64,000 bases of DNA, taken from NCBI RefSeq assembly GCF_000526375.1, contig NZ_JAFY01000005.1, forward strand, positions 186,001 to 250,000, given 5' to 3'. Under the pieces are notes generated by a model. The model had not been told where the DNA came from, did no database searches, and saw only the letters and a program-made list of their open reading frames with translations. Each line of letters opens with the position of its first letter. Within the stretch, counting starts at the first letter, position 1. Below are positions 55,897 through 64,000 of the stretch, piece after piece. This stretch comes from Aminiphilus circumscriptus DSM 16581. GTDB lineage: Bacteria; Synergistota; Synergistia; Synergistales; Aminiphilaceae. Position numbers and translations under genes: made by a program.

Positions 55897-56142
55897 CTAG
55901 GACTCCTCCACATCAACGTCCACGCGCTCTCCCGCTTTGGAGGCGGCGGCACGCACAACCTGGCGAACCGCGTTGATGGTCGCCCCTTTCTTGCCTATGA
56001 TGCGGCCCACATCCTCCTGAGCCACGGAGATGCGCACCAGAAAGGACCCATCGTCCTTCTCCTCGCTCGCCACACGCACTGTTTCGGGATCCGTGACAAG
56101 CTGCCGCACGATATGATCCACCAATTCGCGATAGTCCGGCAT
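55897..56142 (-). CDS. khpA: KH-domain RNA-binding protein KhpA
   Basis: 81-residue single KH domain protein. The GRIIGKKGATINAVR segment holds the RNA-binding GxxG loop (GKKG). It sits between rpsP and rimM as in many Gram-positive genomes. In other species it pairs with KhpB/Jag and affects cell-wall and translation control. Confidence 0.95.
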   Translation of the reverse strand: MPDYRELVDHIVRQLVTDPETVRVASEEKDDGSFLVRISVAQEDVGRIIGKKGATINAVRQVVRAAASKAGERVDVDVEES

Positions 56143-56152
56143 CGTCTTCAGG

Positions 56153-56422
56153 CTACTGCTTTCTGTTCTCCACGAACTTGTCCCACACTCCGGCCTTTTT
56201 GAGGATGGAGCGGGCCGTCTCGGAGGGCTGTGCCCCCTGCTGAAGCCAATGAAGCGCTCTCTCTTCGTTCACGAGAAGCTCCGCGGGATCCTTCATCACA
56301 TCGTAGGTACCAAGCATCTCGATGAAACGTCCGTCGCGGGGAGACCGCGAATCCGCCACCACGAGACGATAGAAGGGGTTCTTCTTGCGCCCGTGCCGAG
56401 CCAATCGAATGCGTACTGCCAT
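56153..56422 (-). CDS. rpsP: 30S ribosomal protein S16
   Basis: 89 residues starting [19 protein letters not shown], then [20 protein letters not shown], the S16 signature. I chose ATG at 56422 with GGAGGTG upstream. It lies 25 bp after ffh. Confidence 0.98.
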   Translation of the reverse strand: MAVRIRLARHGRKKNPFYRLVVADSRSPRDGRFIEMLGTYDVMKDPAELLVNEERALHWLQQGAQPSETARSILKKAGVWDKFVENRKQ

Positions 56423-56447
56423 ATGTCCCACACCTCCAGATGTAAGT

Positions 56448-57788
56448 TCAGAAAGGGAGAAGGTTCCGTAGGGAACGGAGCCCTCCCTTGCCGCCACCTT
56501 TGCCGAATTTCTTCCATAGATCACGCATCTGCTCGTACTGCTTGAGCACCTGATTCACCATCTGCACGCTCGTTCCAGAGCCCTGGGCGATACGCCTGCG
56601 CCGACTTCCCTTGATGATCTCCGGACGTTGCCGCTCTTTCTTCGTCATGGACTGGATCACCGCTTTCGTGTGCCGCAGACGCGACGGATCCAAGTCGGCA
56701 TCCCGAAAGCCCTTCATTCCTCCGGGAATGGGAAGCATTTCCAGAACCTTGTCGAGAGGACCGAGCTTTTCTATCTGATCCAGTTGCACGAGGAGGTCCT
56801 CCATGGTGAGGCGGTTCTTCTTCAGGGCATCCGCCATGCGCTCCGCATCCGCTTCGGTGGTGACCTGCTGGACCCGTTCCATAAGTCCCATAACGTCGCC
56901 CATACCGAGAATGCGGCTCGTCATCCGCTTGGCGTCGAAAATCTCCAGATCCTCAATGCGTTCCCCCACCCCGGCGAGCTTCACGGGCACTCCCACAGCG
57001 GCTCGTATGGCAAGCGCCGCACCGCCTCTGGCGTCTCCGTCGAGCTTGGAGAGGATGACTCCCGTCAGCGAAAGCAGACCGTGGAATTTCTCCGCCACGT
57101 TCACCGCTTCCTGCCCCGTCATGGCATCCACCACGAGAAGAATTTCATGGGGCGCCACGAGATCCTTCACGGCGGAGAGTTCCGCCATGAGAGACTCGTC
57201 CACGTGGAGACGTCCCGCCGTATCGAAGAGAATCGTGTCGAACAGGTGATCCTCGGCGAAACGCAACGCCGCCTCGGCGACACGAAGAGGATTGCGCTCT
57301 CCCTCGGGAGGGCCGAAAAAACCCACCCGGGCCTGCTCCGCAAGAACACGGAGCTGTTCTACCGCGGCGGGACGCTGGAGATCGCAGGCGACGACCAGCG
57401 GCTTGTGCCCCTTGGAAATGCGCTTGGCGAGCTTCACACAGGTGGTCGTTTTTCCCGAGCCTTGCAAGCCCACAAGCAAGTAGCGCGTCGGAGGTTTGGA
57501 CGAGACGACGAGGGGCGACGGCTCGCCACCCATGAGAGCCACGAGTTCGTCCACAACAATGGAGACCACGTGCTGCGCCGGTGTGATGGAGGCCAGAACT
57601 TCCTGTCCTACCGCCCGGGTCTGTATCCTGGCGACAAAGTCCTTGACCACCTTGTAGTTCACGTCCGCTTCGAGAAGCGCTCTTCGCACCTCCCGAAGCG
57701 CATCGGCCACGTCCGTCTCGGTGAGCTTGCCCTTTCCGCGAAGTCCCTTGAAGATTCCTTCGAGACGTTCTTTCAGGGAATCAAACAT
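56448..57788 (-). CDS. ffh: Signal recognition particle protein Ffh
   Basis: SRP54 GTPase that targets nascent membrane proteins. N-domain at 1-95, G-domain with [14 protein letters not shown] (107-120), [10 protein letters not shown] and [13 protein letters not shown], then a Met-rich M-domain ([33 protein letters not shown]). Length 446. It overlaps ylxM by 16 nt. Confidence 0.98.
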   Translation of the reverse strand: MFDSLKERLEGIFKGLRGKGKLTETDVADALREVRRALLEADVNYKVVKDFVARIQTRAVGQEVLASITPAQHVVSIVVDELVALMGGEPSPLVVSSKPPTRYLLVGLQGSGKTTTCVKLAKRISKGHKPLVVACDLQRPAAVEQLRVLAEQARVGFFGPPEGERNPLRVAEAALRFAEDHLFDTILFDTAGRLHVDESLMAELSAVKDLVAPHEILLVVDAMTGQEAVNVAEKFHGLLSLTGVILSKLDGDARGGAALAIRAAVGVPVKLAGVGERIEDLEIFDAKRMTSRILGMGDVMGLMERVQQVTTEADAERMADALKKNRLTMEDLLVQLDQIEKLGPLDKVLEMLPIPGGMKGFRDADLDPSRLRHTKAVIQSMTKKERQRPEIIKGSRRRRIAQGSGTSVQMVNQVLKQYEQMRDLWKKFGKGGGKGGLRSLRNLLPF

Positions 57789-58189
57789 GGTCGTCCATCC
57801 TTCCCGCCTCCGGAGGAATCCGGCACACGAAATCCGTCCTCAAGCTCGGCAAGCAACGATTCCACTCGCTCTGTGAACTCGCTGGGCAGTTTTTCCGCGA
57901 ATTCCTCGAGAAGTTTCTTCAGCGAATGCACACCCTCACTCCAAAGAGCCTCCCGAGCGTCGATTCGAAGAGTTCTCTCCGCCGTCGCGAGCCGCTCCTT
58001 TCCACGCTGGAGCAGATCATGGGCTCCTTGCCTGCTTACGCCGAGCAACTCCGCGATTTCCGAGAGAGAAAGATCCTCCATGTCGTGCAATTCAAAGGCT
58101 CTTCTCTGTTTTTCCGTAAGGAGTGTTCCGTAGAGATCATACAGACGAGCATAATGCATCCGCTCGGAAAGAAACTCTTCTCCTCCCAC
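57773..58189 (-). CDS. ylxM: YlxM-like helix-turn-helix protein
   Basis: 138-residue protein of the YlxM/p13 family, which is encoded with ffh and may modulate SRP. The core RMHYARLYDLYGTLLTEKQR and the helix-turn-helix LSLSEIAELLGVSRQGAHDL match the family. I chose GTG at 58189 because it yields the usual short leader before RMHYARLYDLY and has a GGGGGGTG site upstream; the ATG at 58159 is the alternative. It has a C-terminal extension compared with short YlxM proteins. Confidence 0.88.
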   Translation of the reverse strand: MGGEEFLSERMHYARLYDLYGTLLTEKQRRAFELHDMEDLSLSEIAELLGVSRQGAHDLLQRGKERLATAERTLRIDAREALWSEGVHSLKKLLEEFAEKLPSEFTERVESLLAELEDGFRVPDSSGGGKDGRPCLIP

Positions 58190-58241
58190 GGAAGAAACAC
58201 CCCCCAGAAAAACGCCGACGGCCCTCGGCGTGACGGAAGGG

Positions 58242-58270
58242 ATTATAGGGACATTCCTTGCGTGCGTCAA
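58242..58270 (-). promoter_or_regulatory. Promoter of ylxM-ffh-rpsP-khpA-rimM-trmD-rplS
   Basis: TTGACG (58265-58270), 17-bp spacer and perfect TATAAT (58242-58247) on the minus strand. Confidence 0.88.
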
Positions 58271-58300
58271 GGCCTGGGCCTTTACACACAAAACCACAGC

Positions 58301-58333
58301 AAAAAATGGAGCGGAAACCCCGCTCCATTTTTT
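58301..58333 (-). terminator. Terminator after the His-rich protein gene
   Basis: 14-bp stem (58301-58314 with 58320-58333) whose ends are runs of A and T, so it can terminate in both directions. It lies 45 bp after the stop at 58378 and before the ylxM promoter. Confidence 0.9.
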
Positions 58334-58377
58334 GCTGCCTGTGAAAGCACAAAAAGCGTTTCCCGGGCCGGAGAGAC

Positions 58378-58710
58378 TCACTCGTGGGTATGGACGTGAG
58401 AATGGCCGTGGGAGTGTGGCACCGCATGATCGTGACAGTGATGCCCGGCGTCATCCTCGAAGGCGCGTTCCTCAACCTCGGCGAGAGCGCTCCAAAGCTC
58501 CGCCATCGCTCTTCGTTTGTAGCCGATGACGTGGCAGAGAGAGCGCTTTGTCTCCTCGTCGTCGATGAGGTGCCACCGAGCGGCAAGATCGTTCAGGGAA
58601 CGCAACTCCTCCGCAAGCGTCTCCCGAAGGAGTTCCGCCACCTCCATCGGATGAGAGACGTGCACGTGTTCCGCATGTTCTTCTCCGCCAGGAGTGATGA
58701 CTCTGCACAT
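58378..58710 (-). CDS. Small protein with a His-rich metal-binding tail
   Basis: 110 residues. The body is helical (VAELLRETLAEELRSLNDLA and LWSALAEVEERAF). The last 20 residues contain about ten His among Cys, Asp and Ser (HHCHDHAVPHSHGHSHVH), a likely Ni, Zn or Co store, as in UreE, HypB or SlyD tails. The N-terminal part (GEEHAEHVHVSHP) is also His-rich. I know no family. I chose ATG at 58710 with AAGGAGG upstream. Confidence 0.75.
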   Translation of the reverse strand: MCRVITPGGEEHAEHVHVSHPMEVAELLRETLAEELRSLNDLAARWHLIDDEETKRSLCHVIGYKRRAMAELWSALAEVEERAFEDDAGHHCHDHAVPHSHGHSHVHTHE

Positions 58711-58886
58711 GGCTATCCAACCTCCTTCATCACGGATCGCCGCAAAACGGAAAATCGTCGATCCGGTATGTCTTTTCCTCTCCGCTTCGGCTCTTTTCAC
58801 CTAAAACAGATATGAGACAATGATCCCAGCAGGGGTATGATACTCCAAAACACATCCCATCGCCACGTTGCGAAGGAGGGAGTTCC

Positions 58887-59552
58887 ATGAACATCATGAA
58901 GGAACCTTGGGACAGTTTCCGCAAAGAGCATTACCGGAACCTCGGAGAGACCGTGGCAAAACGCTGTTCCGAAAAGGGCTTCATCGGCCATTACGCCGAG
59001 GATGCCACACAAGCGCTCCAGCTCGTTCTCGATCTCATTCCCGACGGAGCGAAGGTGGGTGTTCCCGGCAGCGTAACCATACGGGAGATCGGTGCCTTTG
59101 ACGCCCTCGAACGCAAGGGATGCACCGTCGTGCAGCACTGGGATCCGTCCCTGACCACTTCCGTGGCAAAGGCGGAACGCCTCAGAGAAGAATTCCTTTG
59201 CGACGTTCTTCTCAGCAGCACCAATGCCCTGACTCACGACGGAACCCTCGTCAACATCGACGGCACGGGAAACCGCGTGGCCGCCATGGCCTGGGGAACG
59301 AGCAAGGTCATCCTCGTGGCGGGAATCAACAAGATCGCCCGAAATATGGAACAGGCCCTTATCAAGATACGCGACTGGGCCACGCCGATCAATGCCCTTC
59401 GTCTTGCCATGGACATCCCCTGCGCGAAAGTCGGGTACTGTGTGGACTGCAATCATCCCCAGCGGGCATGCCGAGCGGTTCTCACCATGGAACGGGCGCC
59501 CTTCGGAAGAGAGATCCATGTGATCATCGTGGGGGAGCATCTGGGGTTCTAA
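58887..59552 (+). CDS. LUD-domain protein (LutC/YkgG-like)
   Basis: 221-residue protein with the LUD fold. PDGAKVGVPGSVTIREIGAF, LSSTNALTHDGTLVNIDGTGNRVA and VILVAGINKIARNMEQAL are typical. LutC takes part in lactate oxidation with LutA and LutB, but neither is present here, and the Cys-rich end (YCVDCNHPQRAC) resembles a group of LUD proteins of unknown role. GGAGGG lies 6 bases before the ATG. Repeat copy B begins 12 bp after its stop. Confidence 0.88.
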   Translation: MNIMKEPWDSFRKEHYRNLGETVAKRCSEKGFIGHYAEDATQALQLVLDLIPDGAKVGVPGSVTIREIGAFDALERKGCTVVQHWDPSLTTSVAKAERLREEFLCDVLLSSTNALTHDGTLVNIDGTGNRVAAMAWGTSKVILVAGINKIARNMEQALIKIRDWATPINALRLAMDIPCAKVGYCVDCNHPQRACRAVLTMERAPFGREIHVIIVGEHLGF

Positions 59553-59564
59553 ATCTCGAGGAAA

Positions 59565-59654
59565 CCCTGAATAAAGACCTTTCGCTTTCCCTTGACTCGG
59601 GTCGCATCAGGCTCTTCGAGGCGCCCTGCGGGGCTGACGTAGCCTTATTCAGAG
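59565..59654. repeat. 90-bp interspersed element, copy B
   Basis: Full-length match to copy A at 53504-53593, with no gaps. Terminal inverted repeats CTGAATAA / TTATTCAG. It begins 12 bp after the LUD-gene stop. Most of the differences are single substitutions in the inner part; the ends and the GGCTTTCCCTTGACTCGGGTC-like core are retained. The 160 bp that follow (59655-59816) contain no gene I can support. Confidence 0.85.
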
Positions 59655-59816
59655 GTCCCTCGACTTTTTCCCTGTTTCGGCCCACGTGCGGAGCATAATC
59701 CAGTTCTCCAGTCGTTCGATGCACGCACAGAACATCCTCTCCGTAAAACAGAGTGATGCGTTCCCTGGGCCAAGCCACACGGAAGCTGTTACGTTACAAT
59801 CCTTGGGAGCTGGAAA

Positions 59817-59866
59817 CCGGCCAGTGGAAATGCGGTTTACCGCGCCTCCCCTGGCCGGCGTTTTTC
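59817..59866 (+). terminator. Likely terminator of the LUD gene
   Basis: Outer stem CCGGCCAG/CTGGCCGG around an inner GCGGT/ACCGC hairpin, followed by CG and five T on the plus strand. It sits 265 bp after the LUD stop and abuts the convergent trkH stop. Confidence 0.6.
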
Positions 59867-61317
59867 TATCTTCGCCACGTTCCGGGAAGGAAGAGCATGA
59901 GAACCGTATAGATCTCGAGCCGCCCGAGCAGCATGAACAATGCAAGCGCCCACTTCCCGAGGGGAGGGATGGCACTGTAGTTGTCCATCGGTCCCACTCC
60001 GCCGATGCCGGGACCGATGTTGCCGAGCGTGGCGGCAACACTCCCTATGGCGGTGAGCACATCCAATCCGAGAGCCGTCATGATGAGGGTCCCTCCGGCG
60101 AAAAGCGCCATATAAAGCAGAAAAAACGCTGTGATCGATCCCACCACGTCGCGAGGCACAACCTTGTCTCCAACACGAATGGGAAAGATTCCCTGGGGAT
60201 GAAGAAGTGCATGCATTTCCGCCTTGGCATGGCGCAACATGACCATGACACGGATATTTTTCAGCCCGCCCCCCGTGGATCCGGCGCATCCACCGATGAA
60301 CATGAGAAGAAGAAGAAGCATCTGCGGAAAGAAAGGCCACATCTCGTAATCCGCCGTGACGAATCCCGTGGTGGTGAGAATGCTCACCACTTGAAAAGCC
60401 GCGTGGCGGAGAGCCGTCAGCGGATTCTCACGGGAATCTCCGAAGACGAGAAAAAAGGTGACGAGGACCGTCGCCCCGAGAACGAGCCGCGTGTAAAAAC
60501 GAAACTCAGGGTCTCGCCAGAAGACTCTCCGATTTCCCTTGAGGAAGAGAAAATGCAGGACGAAGTTCGCCCCCGCGAGAAACATGAAGAGGGTGATGAC
60601 CCAGTCGAAATACGCGTTGTCATACTGCCCGATGCTCCCGTTGAGCGGTGAAAACCCCCCCGTGGCCATGGTTCCGAAGGCGTGCGTGAGTGCTTCGAAG
60701 AGGGGCATGCCCCCCAGGAGAAGCGCGAGTGTCTCCGCCAGCGAAAGCAGCATGTAGACAACCCACAGAAGAAGCGCCGTCTGTTGCACCCTGGGAGTGA
60801 GCTTCTCCGGAATGGGGCCGGGAACTTCCGCCTTGTACAGTTGCATTCCTCCCACCCCGAGAAAGGGCAGCACCGCGAGGCTCAGCACGATGATGCCCAT
60901 CCCCCCCAGCCAATGCGTGAGACTTCTCCAGAAGAGGATTCCCCTCGGATTGGACTGGATATCCGTCAAAACCGAGGCCCCGGTGGTGGTGAACCCCGAC
61001 ATGGCCTCGAAAAAACCGTCCGTGTAGGTCGTCACCGTTCCGGAAAACAAGAAGGGGAGACCTCCGATGGCGGAGGCGACGATCCACGAAAGGGACACGA
61101 CAGCAAAAGCCTCTTTCGGCCCGAGTTCCGCAGTTGCGGCATTTTTCCCCAAGGTGAAGAGAATGCCCGACAGGAGAAGACCGACGCAAAAAGACAAGAA
61201 CAGCGACGCCAGGTCGGCGCTCCGATCTTTGACGGCCCAGAGCATGGGCCAGATCATGAAAAGAGAGACCACGGCACCGACAAGGGCAAGTACCTTGCAG
61301 ACGATGGAGAAGCGCAT
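59866..61317 (-). CDS. trkH: Trk-type potassium uptake protein TrkH
   Basis: Inner-membrane K+ channel-like subunit, 483 residues, ten or so TM segments. Four selectivity-filter loops are visible: SGFTTTGASVLTD, TMATGGFSPLNGS, SILTTTGFVTADYE and ATLGNIGPGIGGV. WLGGMGIIVLSLAVLP is a family block. It starts at the base after the trkA stop. Confidence 0.96.
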   Translation of the reverse strand: MRFSIVCKVLALVGAVVSLFMIWPMLWAVKDRSADLASLFLSFCVGLLLSGILFTLGKNAATAELGPKEAFAVVSLSWIVASAIGGLPFLFSGTVTTYTDGFFEAMSGFTTTGASVLTDIQSNPRGILFWRSLTHWLGGMGIIVLSLAVLPFLGVGGMQLYKAEVPGPIPEKLTPRVQQTALLLWVVYMLLSLAETLALLLGGMPLFEALTHAFGTMATGGFSPLNGSIGQYDNAYFDWVITLFMFLAGANFVLHFLFLKGNRRVFWRDPEFRFYTRLVLGATVLVTFFLVFGDSRENPLTALRHAAFQVVSILTTTGFVTADYEMWPFFPQMLLLLLMFIGGCAGSTGGGLKNIRVMVMLRHAKAEMHALLHPQGIFPIRVGDKVVPRDVVGSITAFFLLYMALFAGGTLIMTALGLDVLTAIGSVAATLGNIGPGIGGVGPMDNYSAIPPLGKWALALFMLLGRLEIYTVLMLFLPGTWRR

Positions 61318-62682
61318 CTATTCCACCCCCAGGACCTCAAGGGCTCTGGGCATGAGTTCATTGGAGGCGAAAAGGATAATCCGGTCGCCCTCCCGAAGAA
61401 CCGTGTCCCCCGAAGGAACGAAGGCCTCTCTCCCCCGCTCCACGAGAGCGAGGACGATTCCCTTGGGCAATCCCAATTTCTGCACTTCCTCTCCTACGGC
61501 GGAACTCGATGCGGGGATGGTGGTCTCCAGCATCTCCGCACCGATGGACTCAAGGAGAGAGAGTTGCCCCGAGGCCCTGGGGAAACGGACATGCCGCATG
61601 ATGATGGATGCCAGGGCCTGGTTTGGATTCACCATGGCATCCACTTCCACATGCCGTTCCATCTGGAGGAAAGACTTCCGCCGCACCACGGCGACGCTTT
61701 TCGCCGCACCCAGGCTCTTCCCCAGAATGCCGATGAGAATGTTCGCCTCGTCGCTCGCCGTGGTGGTGACGAATCCGTCCGCCTCGGCCACGCCTTCGTA
61801 CTGGAGCAGTTCCTTGTCGGTACCTTCGCCGCAGAGCACGATGGTGCGTTCCAGCTCTCCGGCAAGCCGGTCACACTTCTCTCGATCCTGGTCGATGAGG
61901 CGGATGTCCACTCCGGAAACCCGGAGTTCCAATCTTCGGGCAACCTGGTATCCTATCTTTCCTCCACCCACGATGAGAACCCGGCGGAGCGGACGACTTT
62001 TTCGCAGGCCGAACAGCTCTTCCAGTCGCCAGACCTGATCTCTGGCGCAGACCACATAGCAAAGATCACCCGCAAGGAGCGCGTCCTCTCCGGAGGGAAC
62101 AAATCCCTCTTCACCTCTGTTCACATAGATGACGACCGAGACAAGAGTCGGGAAGGATTTCCTTAATTCTTTCAAGGGCGTCGCAACAAGAGGGGACCTC
62201 TCGGCGATGCGGAAAGCATAGACTCCCGCCTTTCCTCCGGCGATCTCCACGGTCCGGACAGCGGAGGAGACGGCGAGCAGTTCCTCGATCTCCCGGGCGA
62301 CGGAACGTTCGGGGGAGATGAGCATGTCGATGCCGAGTTCCCGGGACCAGTTTTCGTTGTCCGTGAATTCCAGGCTCCTGGCCCGCCCCATCACCTTGGG
62401 CGTTCCCGCCCGTTTCGCGATCCAGCATGCGAGGATGTTCACCTCGTCGTGATTCGTACAGGCAATGAGCAGATCCGTAGCACAGGGAATACAGATGCCA
62501 GCCCGTTCGAGGACATGAGGACGGGCTCCGTTCCCCCGGACCACCATTACGTCGAGTTCGTTTTCAACCTTGGTGGCCTTGGCCTCGTCCGCCTCGACCA
62601 CCGTGACGTCATGCCCCTCCTGGGAGAGCTGCGACGCAACGGCAAATCCCACTTCCCCCGCTCCGACGATCACTATGCGCAC
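61318..62682 (-). CDS. trkA: Trk potassium uptake regulatory protein TrkA
   Basis: Cytosolic NAD-binding gating subunit of TrkH, 454 residues with two RCK modules. First Rossmann motif IVIVGAGEVGFAVAS at the N-terminus, second VLIVGGGKIGYQVARRL near residue 230; each is followed by a TrkA-C domain. GAGGTG lies upstream of the ATG. Confidence 0.96.
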   Translation of the reverse strand: MRIVIVGAGEVGFAVASQLSQEGHDVTVVEADEAKATKVENELDVMVVRGNGARPHVLERAGICIPCATDLLIACTNHDEVNILACWIAKRAGTPKVMGRARSLEFTDNENWSRELGIDMLISPERSVAREIEELLAVSSAVRTVEIAGGKAGVYAFRIAERSPLVATPLKELRKSFPTLVSVVIYVNRGEEGFVPSGEDALLAGDLCYVVCARDQVWRLEELFGLRKSRPLRRVLIVGGGKIGYQVARRLELRVSGVDIRLIDQDREKCDRLAGELERTIVLCGEGTDKELLQYEGVAEADGFVTTTASDEANILIGILGKSLGAAKSVAVVRRKSFLQMERHVEVDAMVNPNQALASIIMRHVRFPRASGQLSLLESIGAEMLETTIPASSSAVGEEVQKLGLPKGIVLALVERGREAFVPSGDTVLREGDRIILFASNELMPRALEVLGVE

Positions 62683-62773
62683 GATCTCTCACCTCTTCAC
62701 AAACCAATGAACGTTTCCTCATCCCCGCTTTGGTGGTACACTCTTCCGGGAATTTTCAAGGAGGTGTCATCTC

Positions 62774-63757
62774 TTGCCCAGACGTGGTACGTTCGCCCTC
62801 GTCATCGCCGGCGGTCCAGCCCTGCCATCTTCCCCAAAAAAAGGGGAAGAGAACGGCAAAGAACATCCTCTTTGCGACCTTTCCATCTTTCCAGACTTGA
62901 GAGAACTGGACGTGGAGCTCGTGGAATGGAGCCGCCAACCCACGAGCCACTATACCATACGGATGGCGACGGATCTGGTTGAACTCCTGCGAAAACTCGT
63001 CGAAGACGGTGTTTCCGGCATCGTCGTCTCCTCCGGCACTGACCTTCTGGAGGAAGTAGCCTACCTCACGGACCTCCTTTGGGTCTACCCGCAACCATTG
63101 GTCTTCACCGGAGCACTCGTCCAGTGGGAAAACCTCGGCTCCGATGCGCCGGTCAATCTGTATCAGTCCTTCCTCGCCGCTACGTCGGAAGCCGTGTGGG
63201 GACTCGGCGTCGTGGTGTGCATGCAGGACCAGATCTTCAGCGCCTCGGAAGTGACAAGAGACGTGAGTCATCGGAGAGATGCCTTCGCCGCCCCTGGAAG
63301 AGGCCCCATCGGTGAAATCGTGGGAGAACGGCTCCTCATCAACCGGCGCCCCACACGCCCCACCGCACTGGGAGAATCGGTCATTCCCGCCAGGGAAGTC
63401 GAACTGATCACCGCGTCTCTGGGAAGCGGAGACCGCCTTCTCGCCTGCCTGAGCCAGACATCGGACCTGGATGGACTCGTCATCGCCGGATTCGGCATGG
63501 GCAATGTCCCCCCCTCGTGGCTGCCCCACCTGAAAAACCTCGTGCGTAAGGAAATTCCCGTGGTCATCACCTCCCGGTGCAATCAGGGGAGAGTCGTCAA
63601 GAACCGATCCTACGAGGGAAGCGCCACCAGGCTCATGGAAATGGGCGTCCTCGACGGAGGCGCCCTCCGCCCTCAACAGGCACGTCTTCGCCTCGCCGTC
63701 GGCCTCGGCGCCGGACTCGCCGGGAAAGACCTCCAGCGTTACCTCCTAGAGGGCTGA
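62774..63757 (+). CDS. Asparaginase-like protein with altered active site
   Basis: 327-residue protein of the asparaginase/glutaminase fold. The second catalytic block is kept (SSGTDLLEEVAYL), as are TGALVQWENLGSDAPVNLYQ and GVVVCMQDQIFSASEVTR. The first catalytic block, normally TGGT, is here AGGP, so the nucleophilic Thr is missing. The catalytic Lys of the VTKT segment is Arg. The start is TTG at 62774, with AAGGAGG 9 bases upstream. It is divergent from trkA and possibly coupled to the MFS gene that follows by 22 bp. It may be inactive or have changed specificity. Confidence 0.85.
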   Translation: MPRRGTFALVIAGGPALPSSPKKGEENGKEHPLCDLSIFPDLRELDVELVEWSRQPTSHYTIRMATDLVELLRKLVEDGVSGIVVSSGTDLLEEVAYLTDLLWVYPQPLVFTGALVQWENLGSDAPVNLYQSFLAATSEAVWGLGVVVCMQDQIFSASEVTRDVSHRRDAFAAPGRGPIGEIVGERLLINRRPTRPTALGESVIPAREVELITASLGSGDRLLACLSQTSDLDGLVIAGFGMGNVPPSWLPHLKNLVRKEIPVVITSRCNQGRVVKNRSYEGSATRLMEMGVLDGGALRPQQARLRLAVGLGAGLAGKDLQRYLLEG

Positions 63758-63779
63758 GAGCACGCGCCCTTCCGAACCC

Positions 63780-64000
63780 ATGACCTGGAAAAGGGACTAT
63801 CTCCTTCTGTGGAGCACGGCGTTTCTCCACCTGTGCGTCGCCATGACGTTCTTCGCCTTCCCCATCCAATTGGTCCGATGGGGGTTTTCAACCATGGACG
63901 TGGCCTGGCTCGCTTTTTCCATGGATTGCGCGCTCGTCCTCGCTCGTCCCGCCGTCAAATGGGTTCTCGATCACATGGGACCTAAATCGACCCTCATACT
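63780..64000 (+). CDS. MFS-type transporter, N-terminal fragment
   Basis: 73 codons to the window edge, frame open. MTWKRDYLLLWSTAFLHL starts like a major-facilitator transporter: TM1, then MDVAWLAFSMDCALVLARPA and the loop KWVLDHMGPKSTLI, which resembles the motif-A loop (G-x-x-D-x-x-G). The substrate is unknown. An in-frame TAG at 63747 limits upstream starts to this ATG; the ribosome site is weak. Confidence 0.7.
   Translation, partial: MTWKRDYLLLWSTAFLHLCVAMTFFAFPIQLVRWGFSTMDVAWLAFSMDCALVLARPAVKWVLDHMGPKSTLI

Noticed and set aside
59524-59778. 84-codon minus-strand frame between the LUD gene and trkH
   Set aside because: Its second half is repeat copy B, and no ribosome site or family supports it; probably chance.

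Overview
The window looks like chromosomal DNA of a GC-rich, double-membraned, anaerobic, amino-acid-fermenting bacterium. A member of the Synergistota is the best guess, inferred from gene content and not from a marker gene. The evidence is a class III (oxygen-sensitive) ribonucleotide reductase, a complete branched-chain amino-acid ABC importer, a tryptophanase/tyrosine phenol-lyase family enzyme, an ADP-forming acyl-CoA synthetase, SLH and SPOR domains on an exported protein, and both HrcA/CIRCE and CtsR heat-shock control. Nearly everything is housekeeping. I saw no phage, plasmid, transposase or CRISPR. Most genes lie on the minus strand in long, tightly coupled operons.

Layout, left to right. 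1-6.5 kb: secA, an exported DUF3857-like protein and argS (cut by the window edge), from one promoter. 6.5-8.2 kb: a PLP-dependent beta-eliminating lyase with its own promoter and terminator. 8.2-14.8 kb: livK-livHMGF followed by pgsA and an M20 peptidase. 14.8-18.2 kb: nrdR-nrdD-nrdG behind a promoter with two NrdR boxes. 18.2-29.6 kb: a long heat-shock operon, hrcA-grpE-dnaK-dnaJ, continuing into prmA, rsmE, mtaB, a second Hsp70-like/J-protein pair, a HIT protein and rpsU. 29.8-31.9 kb: three plus-strand genes (a histidine phosphatase and two unrecognised genes). 32-35.3 kb: glyA and an rlmN with a long Arg/Gly/Glu/Ser-rich tail. 35.4-35.6 kb: tRNA-Ala(GGC). 35.7-40.6 kb: an SLH-SPOR-phosphodiester glycosidase, a small membrane protein, nhaC and a peptidyl-prolyl isomerase. 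40.7-44.1 kb: ctsR and clpC, with an McsA-like zinc finger in frame upstream of clpC and no mcsB. 44.1-49.5 kb: plsY, an acyl-CoA synthetase, an AlaX-type editing protein and a RelA/SpoT-domain alarmone synthetase. 49.5-53.4 kb: a 1182-residue membrane-anchored TPR protein and tRNA-Leu(GAG). 53.6-58.3 kb: ylxM-ffh-rpsP-khpA-rimM-trmD-rplS. 58.3-64 kb: a His-tailed small protein, a LUD-domain protein, trkA-trkH, a degenerate asparaginase-like protein and the start of an MFS transporter.

Several regulatory sites are unusually clear. They include consensus-like sigma-70 promoters before secA, the lyase, livK, nrdR, nhaC, ctsR, ylxM and both tRNAs; a CIRCE element before hrcA; a CtsR operator over the ctsR -35; and paired NrdR boxes spaced exactly 16 bp apart. 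Two near-identical 90-bp elements with terminal inverted repeats, at 53.5 kb and 59.6 kb, look like a non-coding interspersed repeat family.

The observations most worth following are the zinc finger in frame with ClpC, the Hsp70-like/J pair inside the hrcA operon, the tailed RlmN, the asparaginase homologue lacking its catalytic threonine, and the 90-bp repeat.
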